From contig CP136064.1 in assembly GCA_032622095.1 (NCBI GenBank), positions 50,040,073 through 50,104,072 of the forward strand: DNA of 64,000 nt, read 5' to 3'. Made by a program: the position numbers and the translations under genes. The notes under the pieces were generated by a model. The model was not told the origin of the DNA. It saw only the letters and a program-made list of their open reading frames with translations, and did no database searches. This DNA is from Siphonodentalium dalli (lineage: Eukaryota; Mollusca; Scaphopoda; Gadilida; Siphonodentaliidae). Shown here in pieces: positions 13,210 through 25,465 of this stretch (position 1 is its first letter; each line of letters opens with the position of its first letter).

Positions 13210-14297
13210 ATATGTGTTTCAAAATTATGTGCTTGAGAAATGTTGCTGGATATTGGTACGTGTTATAAATGTAAAACAAATTTATAAATTCGCCTATCTA
13301 TTGGAATTAAGAAGCACATTTTAAATGTTATCACCTTGTACTCTAATTTTCTTCAGGTGCAAAACCTCCTCCCCTGAACGACTGACTAAGTGCAGATTGT
13401 ATGCGAAGGGTATCATAGCTTAATATGATACGAAGAACTCTTACTTTCTTGACTGAAGCAAACTTATAAGTTTATTCACTCAGAAATACAACTATCTACA
13501 ATTAAAAAATCCTCCCATGCTGGTTGATAGCGAATTGTTGGGATAGAGTAAATTATGTGTCAACTAACCCATCATCGTAGCATAATCGATATCAGTTACC
13601 CCCACTTGCATTTTTCCAATTTATTAATATGTATGTATATTAGCAGATACTGCATATAACTAATGTATTGTGCTAGAACATCCATGACTACTTTATGCTT
13701 TCTTCCATTATATGATTGTATGGTAGTATATCACATATTTAACAAACACAGTTTACAGAGCCAAGCATAGTTTGTGGCATTCTTTGGTTAAAGGGGTACG
13801 AAATCCGACCATTTATGGGACCATCTACTCTTATACTGAACATAATATATGGAACAAATGAATGAATTTGAGCCATGATTGAGTGCAAAGTACACTATTT
13901 GGCCGGATTTAGTGTGCATTCCCACTTTGAAGTAGTAAGTATTCTGTGTGTCACCCTATAGCAGGGTAAAATATATAACAATTTCAATCTGTCAGATGTA
14001 TCAAAGTCCGTCTTGTATCTTCGTCAAAACAGATTTCGCGAGTTTTTGCTTTCGCCCAGAGAAATTCTTTGTTGCAGGCGTCATTGTTATCTGTGCATAT
14101 ATATGTCTCAGTATGTTTTATGTCCACCCATTTGGCACCATTGGAACGAACCGGTATATACAAAACTATTTATTTCCTCTGTTGTTTGAATTTCTCAGAT
14201 TGTCATATGATTCTAACGACGATTTACCCTTCACTAGTTTCTAAAAATATATGTAATATTGAACTCGAAGATATTGGCATTGTATATAGTAATGAAT
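13210..14297. other. gene-free stretch
   Basis: AT-rich DNA. An open frame of about 98 residues at 13948-14244 is hydrophobic but has no recognisable domain, splice context or repeat support, so it is not called as a gene. Confidence 0.45.
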
Positions 14298-14630
14298 TTT
14301 ATCACATAATTTGGCCATAAAAGCGGTTTCATAATTATCGATAAGAGACACGTTTAATATCAGCGCGTGCGATGACGTCACATCGTTCTTCAAATGACTT
14401 GCGATCGCTGCGGTTTTTATCGTTGTTTTCGATGGATATTTCGCATTGCTTCGCGTTTATTTGATCATGTGATAAAAGGTATCGCACACTCGTCCTATTT
14501 TATACGTAATTTATCAACCTCGTCCTCTAAATTCGATTTGAGCCTCGGTAAACCTCGGCTCAAATCGAATTTAGTGAACTCGGTTGATAAATTCCGTATA
14601 AAATAGAAACTCATGTGAGATCCTCTATAT
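14298..14630. mobile_element. inverted-repeat element, family F copy 1 (with extra hairpin)
   Basis: Starts TTTATCACATAATTTGGCCA and ends near TCATGTGAGATCCTCTATAT. Its right half is a large palindrome in which TCCTATTTTATACGTAATTT pairs with the complementary segment at about 14585-14608. At its centre sits a perfect 18-base-arm hairpin (14527-14574, arms CTAAATTCGATTTGAGCC). The copy at 23009-23293 matches it but lacks this central hairpin. Confidence 0.65.
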
Positions 14631-16929
14631 ATAGAGACGTACATCCTTGCTTCTAGTTTCTTTTTCTAAAATTTAGAACGGAATGAAGAGACGCTTATGT
14701 GAGATCCTCTATATATGTACTAGTAACTGTTACGGGAACCGAAATTTGGCAGAAGGGAAATATTTTCTCCTTGGTGTCAGTAATAAATAATCAACTCTCG
14801 TTTTCGACGAATATTCAATCATATAGCACAGTCACTGCTATGCGGCTTTATGATTGATAACTCGGTAATGCATGTAGAACTGAACAGTTTATAGCTCCCA
14901 GAAATATATTTACCTTTGTTACCACGGTGGAAACGTTGCCAGGTCTGAGTATATTTCTTGGCACAACTGTTTATCTTATGGACACATTTGCGGCCAATAT
15001 ATTTCCGTCCTAATGCGTCTCTCTGTGTTCACACTGGTGTCACTGTCTTCATAAGTTTCTGATTCATCCAGACCCCTTTTATGAATAATAATTATATATA
15101 CCCCCCCCCCCCCCACCTATCGTACCACTGACCGGTATATACTGGGACACGTCGTTGTGCGAATACACATGTCGGTGACTATAGGGAATCATATCAAAGT
15201 GAACTGACTACTAATTAAAACAACTCATCGTGGTACCCTGTACATCCATATATCCGCTATAGAGTTCGAGAAATCAGTCCAATTTCGAGTTCGAATACAA
15301 TCCAACATAAAACTCCATCCGTCCTCATTATGAAATATAACTTTATTGCACATGGAATGCTATATAAACTAGCATAACGTTTCTAGAAATGTCATATATG
15401 TAGAATGGTTGATGAGATGACATCAGTATCAATGAAACACTACGCACGAAGTCATCGGCACAGGTGGTGACTGACAGCCCAAAAGCAGAGGATTTTCAAT
15501 GAGGTGACACCAAATCTAACATTTGAATGTGATTTTTTTCATATATTCACAAAGTCGCACACATACCTTGGAGTAGAGGTTCAATCTAAACTTTAACTTA
15601 AATATCCAATAGCAAACAAGAGCGACACCATGTGACATACATGTATAAGTAACAATCAGTCAAGACTCGCTCGAAGAAATTAACACTCTTACATTTTACC
15701 AATTGTAGACCACGTTGACGTTGTGTGAGAACATGCGACCGAATGGCAGCTGAAGAATTTTGATAACACCCATAACCCACATGTACATCGTAAACGTACA
15801 AGTATAGTTCTTGGACTAATGCGTCAGGTAGACACAATACACCCTTGGAGTTAAATCGACGTCAAAATTATGCATATTCCTCAAATCACGATTAGTCACA
15901 AAATAAAAAAAATGAAACGAAACCGGTCTGATAAGCATCGAATCCGACAAATTCAGTTCCTATCATCTCAATACATGACATTTAAACCTCATTTGGTCCC
16001 AGTGTACACGCGCATGGAATGAATTATTAAAGTACATTGCAGAAGTGTGCATCCCTTGAATTTGAAAAAATCGTTGATCCACTCATGAGATCTCAAGAAA
16101 ACTTTGCTATTTTCAATAAGATAAAATGTAGAATTCATGATTCTGAGTGCCCCTTGATATAGATCAGTAGACATGATGTGGTTAACAAGTTGGCGATGCA
16201 CCAATTAATAATTACTGACATTTCCTCCCTATACTCAAAGGAATACCAACAAAGTTAAATTGACGTAATGAACCTCTTCTCCATATCGCCCAGACTGACA
16301 TAACCCAAACACAAAAGTTTAGTTTATCTTTATTTTTAGAGTTACCCACCATGGGGCGATGCATACTACTAGCATTTACTGCAACTGATGAATTAATGCA
16401 TTGAAATCCGTACTACTAGTACCGGTACTAACAATGCATAGGCAGCAGACACCATACGCCATAGACCAAACAGTGTATGTTTTGTACGTCAAGTTATTTG
16501 TGTATCTATTTGAACAAACGTTATTAGAGGTGTGGCTGTCCTAATAGGATTGCAGATTCCCCTGTTGTGAACTTATAAATGGTCCACATATGCCATTATA
16601 TGGGTAGCCATATGCAAATAATTCTAATTTAAAAAGGACAATATCTCTCCTAAATTAACTATGCCATACGTCACAATCGCATGTGCTTAGGATAATGTTT
16701 TTAATATAGTTAGCAAGATTCCAAATAATTGACAAAACATTGAAGAAGCAAAACATCAGACGTTATGGTTTTTGCAAAGTCTAAAAATAGCGATAACTCT
16801 GATTATAGCATGTCCGACCAGTGTTCGAATTACAGGTGCAATGTTTTTTCATGGTGGTGAATATCTGTACCATGTTAAAGAAAACTTTGAAACCACAACA
16901 TTAGGCAAGAGTCCGATCAATTTACAGGT
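14631..16929. other. gene-free stretch
   Basis: No recognisable gene or repeat family. A C16 run lies near 15101-15116. Confidence 0.45.
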
Positions 16930-17889
16930 GCAGGTGTACAGGTCGAATAAAGGATTGGACAAAATGATTACCATTGGACAAATATTTATAATTTGAAAAA
17001 AATAAGTGGAAATGGTGTCACAATTACAGCCTGATATAGACAGGCCAAGCATGGAGGCATTTGTCGGCATTCATAAAACGTTTGTCATATTAGCCTTATA
17101 TACTAAAGCTCCAAAATGGTCAGTTTTGCAATAATGGAATATGTGATGTCCAGTGTCCTTGTGGATACGAAATGTTATTTACGCTATTTGTTCGTCATCA
17201 ATATTGAGAAGATTATAGTTTCATATTTGATAGAAAAGACCATTATGATTACCATTAGACAAATATATGTAAATTGAAAAAGGGCAGTAACTGCTAAAAA
17301 TAAGTCCAAATGGTGTCACAATTACAGCTTGATGTAGGCAAAACATTGGCAAATTTGGGAAATGGAAACAATATGCATAGGCAATTCATAAAACGTTTGT
17401 TAGATCAGCCTTGTACACTAAAGCTCCAAAATGATCAGTTGGGCAATAATGGAATATGTGATGTCTTTGATGACATTATGTATATAGTTCCTTCAGTATG
17501 TCGACAACCTAAGTCGATATAGCCCATATTTTGTGGATAAGAAATGCTATTAACACTATTTGTTCGTCAACACTGTCAATAAGATCAAAGTGTCAGATTT
17601 TATAGGACAGACCATGTTATCTAAGGGACTGAGTGTTTATTCAATTTCATTAATTCTTCAACGATTTCCAACTTCCAGTCAATGAATCACCACATGTGTG
17701 CATTTGTGAATTATCGTGTCAAGGTATCACATTGGAAAATGATGTATATGGCGACAAGATATCTGCATTCAGAATGGACTTGTCAGCTCAAAGATGATCA
17801 GTCAAACCTTTCTTTACTAAATGTATCCCCCTATTCACTCATAAAAATATATATTGGAATGGCACATTATTCATTTGGATGGATGTTAA

Positions 17890-18408
17890 AGATACGGGCG
17901 GCGTTGGTGGCGGGTTTGCTGTTAAATTATTCACCTCCGTCAAAAACCGCCATAAACAGACAGAAAAGTAAAATATAGACATACCTTGTTCTTATACCAA
18001 TCAGAAATATGGCATAAACAGTATGTTATTGTCAATTTTTTTCCTTTGTTATGTAAACAAAATAAAAAAACGTTACGTTACCTGGCTTTTGTTTAGATCC
18101 GGATATGGTAAACATAAAGAGCGTTATTTGTTATTGTTTTCCTTATATGGAAATAATAAAGAGCGTTTATATAATTTTTGTGTGATTAACCAATATAAGT
18201 GCGCTGTGTTATGTAAACAGAAGCACAACTTCTGTAACACGAGCAGGTTCTTGTTTACGTACACCATCGTCTGTCTTGACGACAATATACTATTTACGCG
18301 CTGATTATGTTTGGCATATGAACAAAACTATATATATTTTAATATTCCTTCTGTTCATGGCGATTTGAACAAATATGAATATTTCTGCAACGAACGCCGC
18401 CCGTGCCT
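17890..18408. mobile_element. TTAA family 1-related element (519 bp), diverged subfamily
   Basis: Flanked by TTAA at 17886-17889 and 18409-18412. Ends are AGATACGGGCGGCGTT and the near-complement AACGCCGCCCGTGCCT. The interior has the same order of landmarks as the 494-bp elements (TATGTAAACA, CATAAAGAGCGTTAT, TGTGTGATTA) but is clearly more diverged. It shares its right TTAA with the next element. No transposase. Confidence 0.75.
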
Positions 18409-18412
18409 TTAA

Positions 18413-18906
18413 AGGCACGTGCGGCCTTAATTGTCGAAAATATTCATATTTGTTCCAAACACCGTAAACAGAAAAACATTAAAACGCATACAGTTCCGTT
18501 CATATATACCATGACCATCGCGTAAACAGCATGTTATCATAAAGATTTACTATATTTTACCTAAGCAAGAGCCTGATTGTGTTACAGAAGACAACACAAT
18601 GCTGCTGGCTAATCACACACAAATGGCATAAACGCTCTTTATTCGTTCCATATCAGGAATTCACCAACAAAGAACGCTCTTTATGTTTACCATCATAATA
18701 TAAACAAACACCAGAAAAGTAACTTTTTATGCTGTTGTTTACATAACAATGGTCAAACATATGACCATAACATACTGTTTATGCGATATTTCTTATTTGT
18801 ATACGGACAAAGTCTATCTACATTTTGATGTTCTTTCTGTTTGTGGCGGTTTTTGACGGGTGGATATATTTTCACAGGATACCCACCGCCAAGGCCGCAC
18901 GTGCCT
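18413..18906. mobile_element. TTAA family 1 MITE (494 bp), complete
   Basis: Flanked by TTAA at 18409-18412 and 18907-18910. Termini AGGCACGTGCGGCCTT and AAGGCCGCACGTGCCT are perfect inverted repeats. It has the same length as the copies at 19914-20407 (inverted) and 57210-57703. The interior is non-coding and rich in short inverted motifs such as CAAACATATGACC. Confidence 0.85.
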
Positions 18907-19417
18907 TTAAGGTAATAACAGCAGACGGCAAACAAACGAAAATATAATACAAGTGCAGAAGGATTTTTATTCACCAAACGTTTGTTGAACTTTTTGTCTG
19001 AACATTTCCGAAGGGAACTACTTGCCAATGAGTATTTAGTATAGACAGGGTTAAGACACAGGGCGACTATCCTTTGGTACCATTCTAGTTCCTCGTTTTG
19101 CCGACAACCGAAGTCTGTAGTCTACATTTTTTAGGGCAAATGCTATTTACACAATTCTTCGTAATCAACTTCAATATGGCGAAGTGCCAGAGTAGATAGA
19201 ACATACCTATTCTCTATGGGAGTGAAATGAAGTGCAACTTCATTAATTCGTCAACGTTTTCCAAAATCCAGACATTGAATCACCACATCTGTTTGCATGA
19301 GTGTATTCGCTTCTATGAGTAACATATTGGAAATGTTGTCCTCCATTAATCAGTCGTTGTTGATTGAGATCTCTTGTGAATATCAGCAAAGTAACACGCC
19401 CCTGTAGAAGACACTGG

Positions 19418-19522
19418 GTCAGTGAATTCTCTTATATATGCGAGTCTCCTATAGGGATCAAGGTAAATATTGCTATGCCAATGGGCGACTCGCATATATA
19501 AGATAATGCATTAGCACAGGGT
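19418..19522. repeat. solitary degenerate palindromic cassette
   Basis: A diverged cassette: GTGAATTCTCTTATATATGC on the left and GCATATATAAGATAATGCAT on the right, ending TTAGCACAGGG. The arms are separated by an unusual ~45-bp insert containing GGATCAAGGTAAATATTGC. No outer transposon termini surround it. Confidence 0.6.
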
Positions 19523-19801
19523 TTTCGCAAACATGTATTTTTAAGAGCTTACATAATTTGTTGCCTTCAAGAAATTGGCGAGGGCTTGCTGGATAACATG
19601 TTGAATTTGACTGTCCAATTCTGATGTACCAAGCAGGATAAGGTTATATTTCTATGTTATTTAACCTCAAAGAGAGCTAACGTGTCTATTATTGAGTCGA
19701 TCAGTTTGACCGTTACTCGGAGAATAGTCTGAACAGTATCAATCAATAATTAATATATGAACAACGTTTATCTATTTCTACATGTTCTTGTTGGTGATGT
19801 T

Positions 19802-20704
19802 TTAACCCTTTATCCAAACAGAAGGGCCCTGTGCCAATGCATTCTCTTATATATGCGAGTCGACCATAGGTCGCCTCGCATATATAAGAGAATGCATTGG
19901 CTTAACACATTAAAGGCACGTGCGGCCTTGGCGGTGGGTATCCTGTGAAAATATATCCACCCGTCAAAAACCGCCACAAACAGAAAGAACATCAAAATGT
20001 AGATAGACTTTGTCCGTATACAAATAAGAAATATCGCATAAACAGTATGTTATGGTCATATGTTTGACCATTGTTATGTAAACAACAGCATAAAAAGTAA
20101 CTTTTCTGGTGTTTGTTTATATTATGATGGTAAACATAAAGAGCGTTCTTTGTGGGTGAATTCCTGATATGGAACGAATAAAGAGCGTTTATGCCATTTG
20201 TGTGTGATTAGCCAGCAGCATTGTGCTGTCTTCTGTAACACAATCAGGCTCTTTCTTATGTAAAATATAGTAAATCTTTATGATAACATGCTGTTTACGC
20301 GATGGTCATGGTATATATGAACGGAACTGTATGCGTTTTAATGTTTTTCTGTTTACGGTGTTTGGAACAAATATGATTATTTTCGACAATTAAGGCCGCA
20401 CGTGCCTTTAAAAATTATAAAATTGTTAAAGAATGTAAGAAAAAATGGTAAAAAGTGTTAAAAAAAGATTTTTTTTATTTTAGGCCAATGCATTCTCTTA
20501 TATATGCGAGGCGACCTATGGTCGACTCGCATATATAAGAGAATGCATTGGCACAGAGCATAACTGAACTATCACAATGTGGTCAAGGAGCCGGTTCCAA
20601 TGATATCCATATTTGTATGGTTCTATTGAGACAGACCGAAGATATTTTAGGCTGTTGAAGCTTTATTTGGCCGGTTTTGGCCGTTTTGTTGGGTAAAGGG
20701 TTAA
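19802..20704. mobile_element. TTAA family 2 MITE, inverted, interrupted by a family 1 MITE
   Basis: TTAA borders at 19802-19805 and 20701-20704, with ends TTAACCCTTTATCCAAACA and TGTTGGGTAAAGGGTTAA. It matches the reverse complement of the intact 6985-7352 element, including both cassettes (19829-19904, 20483-20557) and the GGCCGGTTTTGGCCGTTT segment. It is split by 494 bp at 19914-20407. Host length without the insert and one TTAA is about 405 bp. Confidence 0.85.
19914..20407. mobile_element. TTAA family 1 MITE (494 bp) nested in family 2
   Basis: Perfect ends AGGCACGTGCGGCCTT and AAGGCCGCACGTGCCT are flanked by TTAA at 19910-19913 and 20408-20411. The undisrupted family 2 element at 6985 has a single TTAA at the corresponding point (CACATTAAAAATTATAA in the same orientation). 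The target duplication is therefore visible directly, as clean evidence of transposition. Confidence 0.9.
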
Positions 20705-21330
20705 GACGTGTGTACTTTTTGCACATTTACACATTGCGATTGCCATGACTACAAGATATGAGCATTCAGATTGGACTGGTCAGATCAGTCAAAGATGGTG
20801 GATCTCTTCCCTGAACTGTTTGTATATATTCGGGGTGTAAATAATAATTACGAGCAAAAACCAGTCAACTGGAGCTTGTCGCTAGGAATTGAATTTTTCT
20901 ATAAATCGGGAAAGTTTGTGCGGTTATTTCTAGAACATTCTACATTTTGATTGAAAATTTATATAAACACTGTTATGTGAAATATTTGTAAGAAAAGATG
21001 TTTCTCGTGTGTTTGTTTTTGGAACAGCAGTGATATGGTGCCTTCATAACAAGTTTCTTATAAATTATGTTACTGTAGAAAGTGGTGCCATAAAGGGATA
21101 GACCATCGTTAATCATTATGGAATATATGAATATGCCTTTGTATCTTAGTTTGACAACAAAAGTCTAAATTCTTTATGATAAGAAATATGCTATTCACGC
21201 CAGTTCGTCGTTAAGTGAAGTGTCACAGTGAAACATACCCTTTTTTATATGTGGGAGTGGTAATGCAAATTCATTAATTCGTTAACGACTTTCAATTTCC
21301 AGTCATTGAATCGTCGTCTTTATATCCAGT

Positions 21331-22224
21331 ATACTATATACTTGTCTGGTGTTAACTCATGTACAGGAGCATTAAGGTATATGGCCTCCTGTCTGTTATC
21401 GGAACCATGCAGAGCGCAGAATCATCTGAGATATATTTCTCATGTGTGTATTACAAGTAGCAGTATAGATATATATCAAACAGCTGGCTAACTAATTATG
21501 TTGAACAGAGCCTGGTACGATTTTTTTTCAGAACTATACCTCCACACACGACGTTACCAGGTAACGGCCACGCTCCCATTGGGGTACCACTGACAGTCAG
21601 TTTCGTGACGTCACGTTCTGGCTCAAAGCCATAGTTTGTAATGATACTGTTGTCTGCTACTGCGCATGCAGATAAATCAAAAGATTCATTGCAGAAGGTG
21701 GAATGCATGGAATAATGAGATTCAACAACATATTTTCCGCGAAATAATATTGCCAAGAGTGACTCGGCATTTAATACAACAAAGGATAGACCACACGTCT
21801 CCCCATTCTGTGTTATTTAAGAAATTAATTTCGTATACTATATTTTCATGAATGTAGTTTAGTAAACTTTAGTTTAATGGGAATAAAGCCCCCCATTATT
21901 GCTGATTATTATTCAAATTATTTGGATAATAATGGTCCTACATTGGGCATTGGGCACTGATATTGCAATTTAGATTAGAAGGACAAGTTGATTGAAACAC
22001 GTGTTGCAAGACTCCCTCCTACACTTCATGTGGGATATTTCCGACCAACGTTGATAAATATTCTTCAAAATTGCTGAAAACATATTTTTATAGGTACACC
22101 TTTTGCCATCACCGTAGTTTTTCTCACCAATTTGTAAGTTAGTATTCATGTACTGGAAAGCTTACTCTGTGAATGGCCAAGATTCAAGCTATCGTATAGA
22201 CGAAAATGCATGGATGTTTTCAAT
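21331..22224. other. gene-free stretch
   Basis: Short random frames only; no recognised repeat. Confidence 0.45.
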
Positions 22225-22457
22225 TTAACCCTTTCTATGCTAAATACTCATAAAATTTTCAGACATTAAGTTCAACAAACAACCATAGGTCTTTTGTTGA
22301 ACTTAAAATCTAAACATTTCACACCAATGAATATGAATCCTTCTTCTGCACTTTTATTATCTTTTCATCTGTCTGTTCCTCAAAATGAATACTAGACCAT
22401 TCCAGTGTATACTTCTATAACTGATTGGGAGAATCCATTTAGTATAGAAAGGGTTAA
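22225..22457. mobile_element. TTAA family 3 MITE (233 bp), complete
   Basis: TTAA at 22225-22228 and 22454-22457. Ends CCCTTTCTATGCTAAATAC and the complementary ATTTAGTATAGAAAGGG. The internal hairpin is AAGTTCAACAAACAAC / TTTTGTTGAACTT. Best-preserved isolated copy of the family. Confidence 0.85.
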
Positions 22458-22800
22458 AATTTATCTGTTCGGCGGTCACAAAACAAATTTCTACCGCGGA
22501 CTTGACATTCAATCGCCGATTGATCTGGTGTCAGATATAGCTAGCCTTATGAAAATAGTTAGTTGTAAAACTAAAACCTGCAAATACAGTATGATTTCCA
22601 TTAACTCACTATCACAATAGTACGGTTTCTGCCACGACTGTTTTGTTCGACACCACGGTGTGGAATCACGTGACTTCGAGGTTGGTGAGTACCACGCATT
22701 CAAAAAATCTCAAACGTACACAAACATAATGTTTGAGGAACTGACACTTAGCTTTTTGACTGTTACGAGCATATGCTAATTTATTTTATGCCTTATTTAT

Positions 22801-22898
22801 AACATTCTGACCAAAGTTGCCAATCGGAGGTTCGTACAATGCACCAGTCCATACATATATAGGATAATTCTTCGACTGACAACTTTGGTCAGAATGTT
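22801..22898. repeat. 19-bp perfect inverted repeat
   Basis: AACATTCTGACCAAAGTTG at 22801-22819 pairs exactly with CAACTTTGGTCAGAATGTT at 22880-22898 across a 60-base loop. It is isolated, with no flanking duplication noticed. Confidence 0.75.
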
Positions 22899-23008
22899 GG
22901 AGCAAACAACTGTGAAGTTTGGACACAAATGAGGTATCAGCTTGTTTGAAATATAGTATAGCATATACTACGAGCTGCCAAAATACTAGGTAATATGTCA
23001 TATCCTAG

Positions 23009-23293
23009 TTTATCACATAATTTGGCCATAAAAGCAGTTTCATAATTATCGGTAATAGACACGTTTAATATCAGCGCGTGCGATGACGTCACGGCGTTCT
23101 TCAAATAACTTGCGATCGCTGTAGTTTATGATTGTTGTTTTCGATGAATATTTCGCATTGCTTCGGGTTTATTTGATCATGTGATAAAAGGTATCTCACA
23201 CTCGTCCTATTTTATACGTAATTTATCAACCTCGTCCTAGTGAACTCGGTTGATAAAGTCCGTATAAAATAGAAACTCATGTGAGATCCTCTA
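23009..23293. mobile_element. inverted-repeat element, family F copy 2 (lacks central hairpin)
   Basis: Same order as 14298-14630: TTTATCACATAATTTGGCCA, then CAGCGCGTGCGATGACGTCA, then the TCCTATTTTATACGTAATTT palindrome. The left and right arms join directly at CGTCCTAGTGAACTCGG. Confidence 0.65.
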
Positions 23294-24710
23294 TTTATTA
23301 AATTATTACCCTTTTCCTTGTTTCTGGACGCGTTTGCGACCGCCTCGGCCATTTTGAATGCGTAACTCTCATCAACTCGAAACCACGTGATTACCCGCCG
23401 TTAGTATGCACGTTAAAAGGACTGAAGACCTTCGTAGTGTGTTCATGCATGAGAAATAACCCAAAGGTCTGTAAAACATCTATAATATACAAGTACATGG
23501 AAATATAGATTGACTTTGATGATATATGTATTTATTTGTACAATAAACACTACATCATACAGTTAAACTAAATGTACAAAATTAATGATATTGTACAGGG
23601 ACTACATGGCCAATACTGGCCGTCTTCCTGCAGTCCCTTAAATAAATAACAAATTATCCACTACCTGGCGGTAATTGTCCAATAATAAGTATATATATGT
23701 TACAGTAAATCAGTGAAATTTAATGAAATTACTAGAAAATTCAGGGATTTCGCGTAATTACTGATTTTAGGCGCCAGGGATTTCATGAAATTACTGAAGG
23801 ACAACCAACTTAAAGTTTAAATTTTTTTATTGCAAACAAGTTATGGAATACATAGAAATTATAGTCATATTACAAAAACAATCAACATTTATACAATAAG
23901 ATGTTTGATGCTAAGATAAATCATCATCAATGTTCCTGTTTTTCTCGATTTTAGAATAATTAACTTTATGTGTTCAAACTACAGTTATAAAAAGTTTTTT
24001 CTCAACGGCCGGGTTGAACTTTTTTGCCGATAAAAAAGAAGCACGAATTATTTTCACTTAGCTCAATACAAAGTCATCATCTACTTGTTTTTACATGTTC
24101 ATAGTGTATGTAAATGCAATCTTTTCTACCTAAAAGTCTGACACAGCAGGTTACATCACTTCTGGTCGGCGCCCGACAATGAATGGCTAACTATATCGCT
24201 ATTCCATGCATGCGTCATAATTGGTCGCATCACCACCCCTTTCGTCTTCGGCCGAACCCTCTTTTTCTGGCACTCCATATAATATAATATAATATCCGTT
24301 GTTATCCCGAAATAAATACACAATTAGTGATGTTTGTTGACAAATAAATGTAACATTTTTGTTTTCATACCATTGGTTTCAACACGTGAAATTTATTTAT
24401 TGGAGAACTATCAATAATAAATATTTAAGAACCAAGTTTATGTTCTTCTCATTTGCGATGTTTTTTGCACATTTACAACACTGCATGCGATGACTTTAGT
24501 CCCTTTATGGCACAACTCACTTGAGTCTGTTACTTGCCTGTATAACTATTGACACATTGTACGTATGTTCATTGATGACTTCTGACAAATTATGAAAACT
24601 AAAGCCTGATTTAGGAAAAACATGTATATTGCTGTTCGCGTAGAATCGTGCATGTAACCGATAAACTTATACGGAATGAGGACCTCGTGTTATGGATATT
24701 GACAACAGTG
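23294..24710. other. gene-free stretch
   Basis: No supported gene. Around 23715-23815 the motif GAAATTACT recurs with ATTTCATG variants, a weak local duplication. Confidence 0.4.
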
Positions 24711-24951
24711 TTTATTGTATAATGATATTTATTGTATAATGATATTTATTGTATAATGATATTTACTGTATAATGATATTTATTGTATAATGATATTTAT
24801 TGTATAATGATATTTATTGTATAATGATATTTATTGTATAATGATATTTATTGTATAATGATATTTATTGTATAATGATGTTTACTGTATAATGATATTT
24901 ATTGTATAATGATATTTATTGTATAATGATATTTATTGTATAATGATATTT
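24711..24951. repeat. 18-bp minisatellite (about 13 copies)
   Basis: Head-to-tail copies of TATTGTATAATGATATTT, nearly identical with occasional TAC or GTT variants. There are no spacers between units, so it is a simple tandem array. High identity suggests recent expansion. Confidence 0.95.
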
Positions 24952-24969
24952 TCCCGACATAAAGATGTT

Positions 24970-25465
24970 TTAAAGGCCCACTTAATTTCTAGTCACTGAT
25001 TATTTTGTTTATAGTTCCTTGATATGCGGTTTTAATAACAATATATGCCATACAATATGATTAAAATACTATAATTCATCACCATTTGAAACTTCTGTGT
25101 CTCAGAAGATGTACGTAGAGAAATAGAAAACAGCTGAAATCATAGAAAGATTTCCCCCGTTATGGCTCCCAGATTGCAACAGAATTCAAATTAAACATGT
25201 ATTTTTAATGGAAGGTGAATAACTCTATCTTTAGGATATAGAGTTACCCCCTCCATTGGAAATAATACACTTTTCATCACAATCCAGAAGAAGCTTAAGC
25301 ACAAAAGCACGTCGGTAACTCAACAAAAACAACATGGTCACAATTTATTACACTGAATAAGTTGATAATACAATGTTTTTGGAGCTTCCTCTTTCAAATG
25401 GTATATAATACGGCATATATTTTATATAATGTGATCTGGGGTTCGAAAATTAAGTTGGCCTTTAA
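24970..25465. mobile_element. TTAA family 4 MITE, copy 1 (~496 bp)
   Basis: TTAA borders at 24970-24973 and 25462-25465; ends AGGCCCACTTAATTTC and AAATTAAGTTGGCCT. A central palindrome (GAATAACTCTATCTTTAGGATATAGAGTTA region) lies near 25208-25260. It is highly similar to 35524-36017. Non-coding. Confidence 0.85.

Larger units (their letters stand above)
17812..19054. mobile_element. TTAA family 3 MITE split by two stacked TTAA elements
   Basis: The host's left part (17812-17889) aligns with the intact copy at 5693 (ACTAAATG... to GGATGTTAA). Its right part (18907-19054) resumes with TTAAGGTAATAACAGCAGAC and ends ATTTAGTATAGACAGGG-TTAA. Between them sit two elements joined at one shared TTAA. 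Insertion used the host's own internal GGGATGTTAAGG site. Confidence 0.75.
16930..21330. repeat. diverged local tandem array, ~0.3-0.37 kb units, invaded by transposons
   Basis: The landmarks ATTCATAAAACGTTTGT, ACTAAAGCTCCAAAATG and GGAATATGTGATGTC recur at about 17069-17150 and 17384-17465. A second set (GACAAC, TGCTATT, CATTAATTC, CCAGTCA-TGAATC) recurs near 17513-17690, 19103-19285 and 21153-21310. Spacing between the first units is about 315-372 bp. The next spacing is about 1,590 bp, but subtracting the inserted 1,243-bp transposon block restores about 350 bp. The array therefore predates the insertions. It has no conserved reading frame. Confidence 0.6.

Noticed and set aside
19757-19995. 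Plus and minus frames of ~60 residues (motif IYKRMHWLNTL)
   Set aside because: They read through the palindromic cassette, which gives the same peptide on both strands; not coding.
24711-24951. Regular short repeats resembling an array
   Set aside because: Units are contiguous with no unique spacers and the genome is eukaryotic, so this is a minisatellite and not CRISPR.
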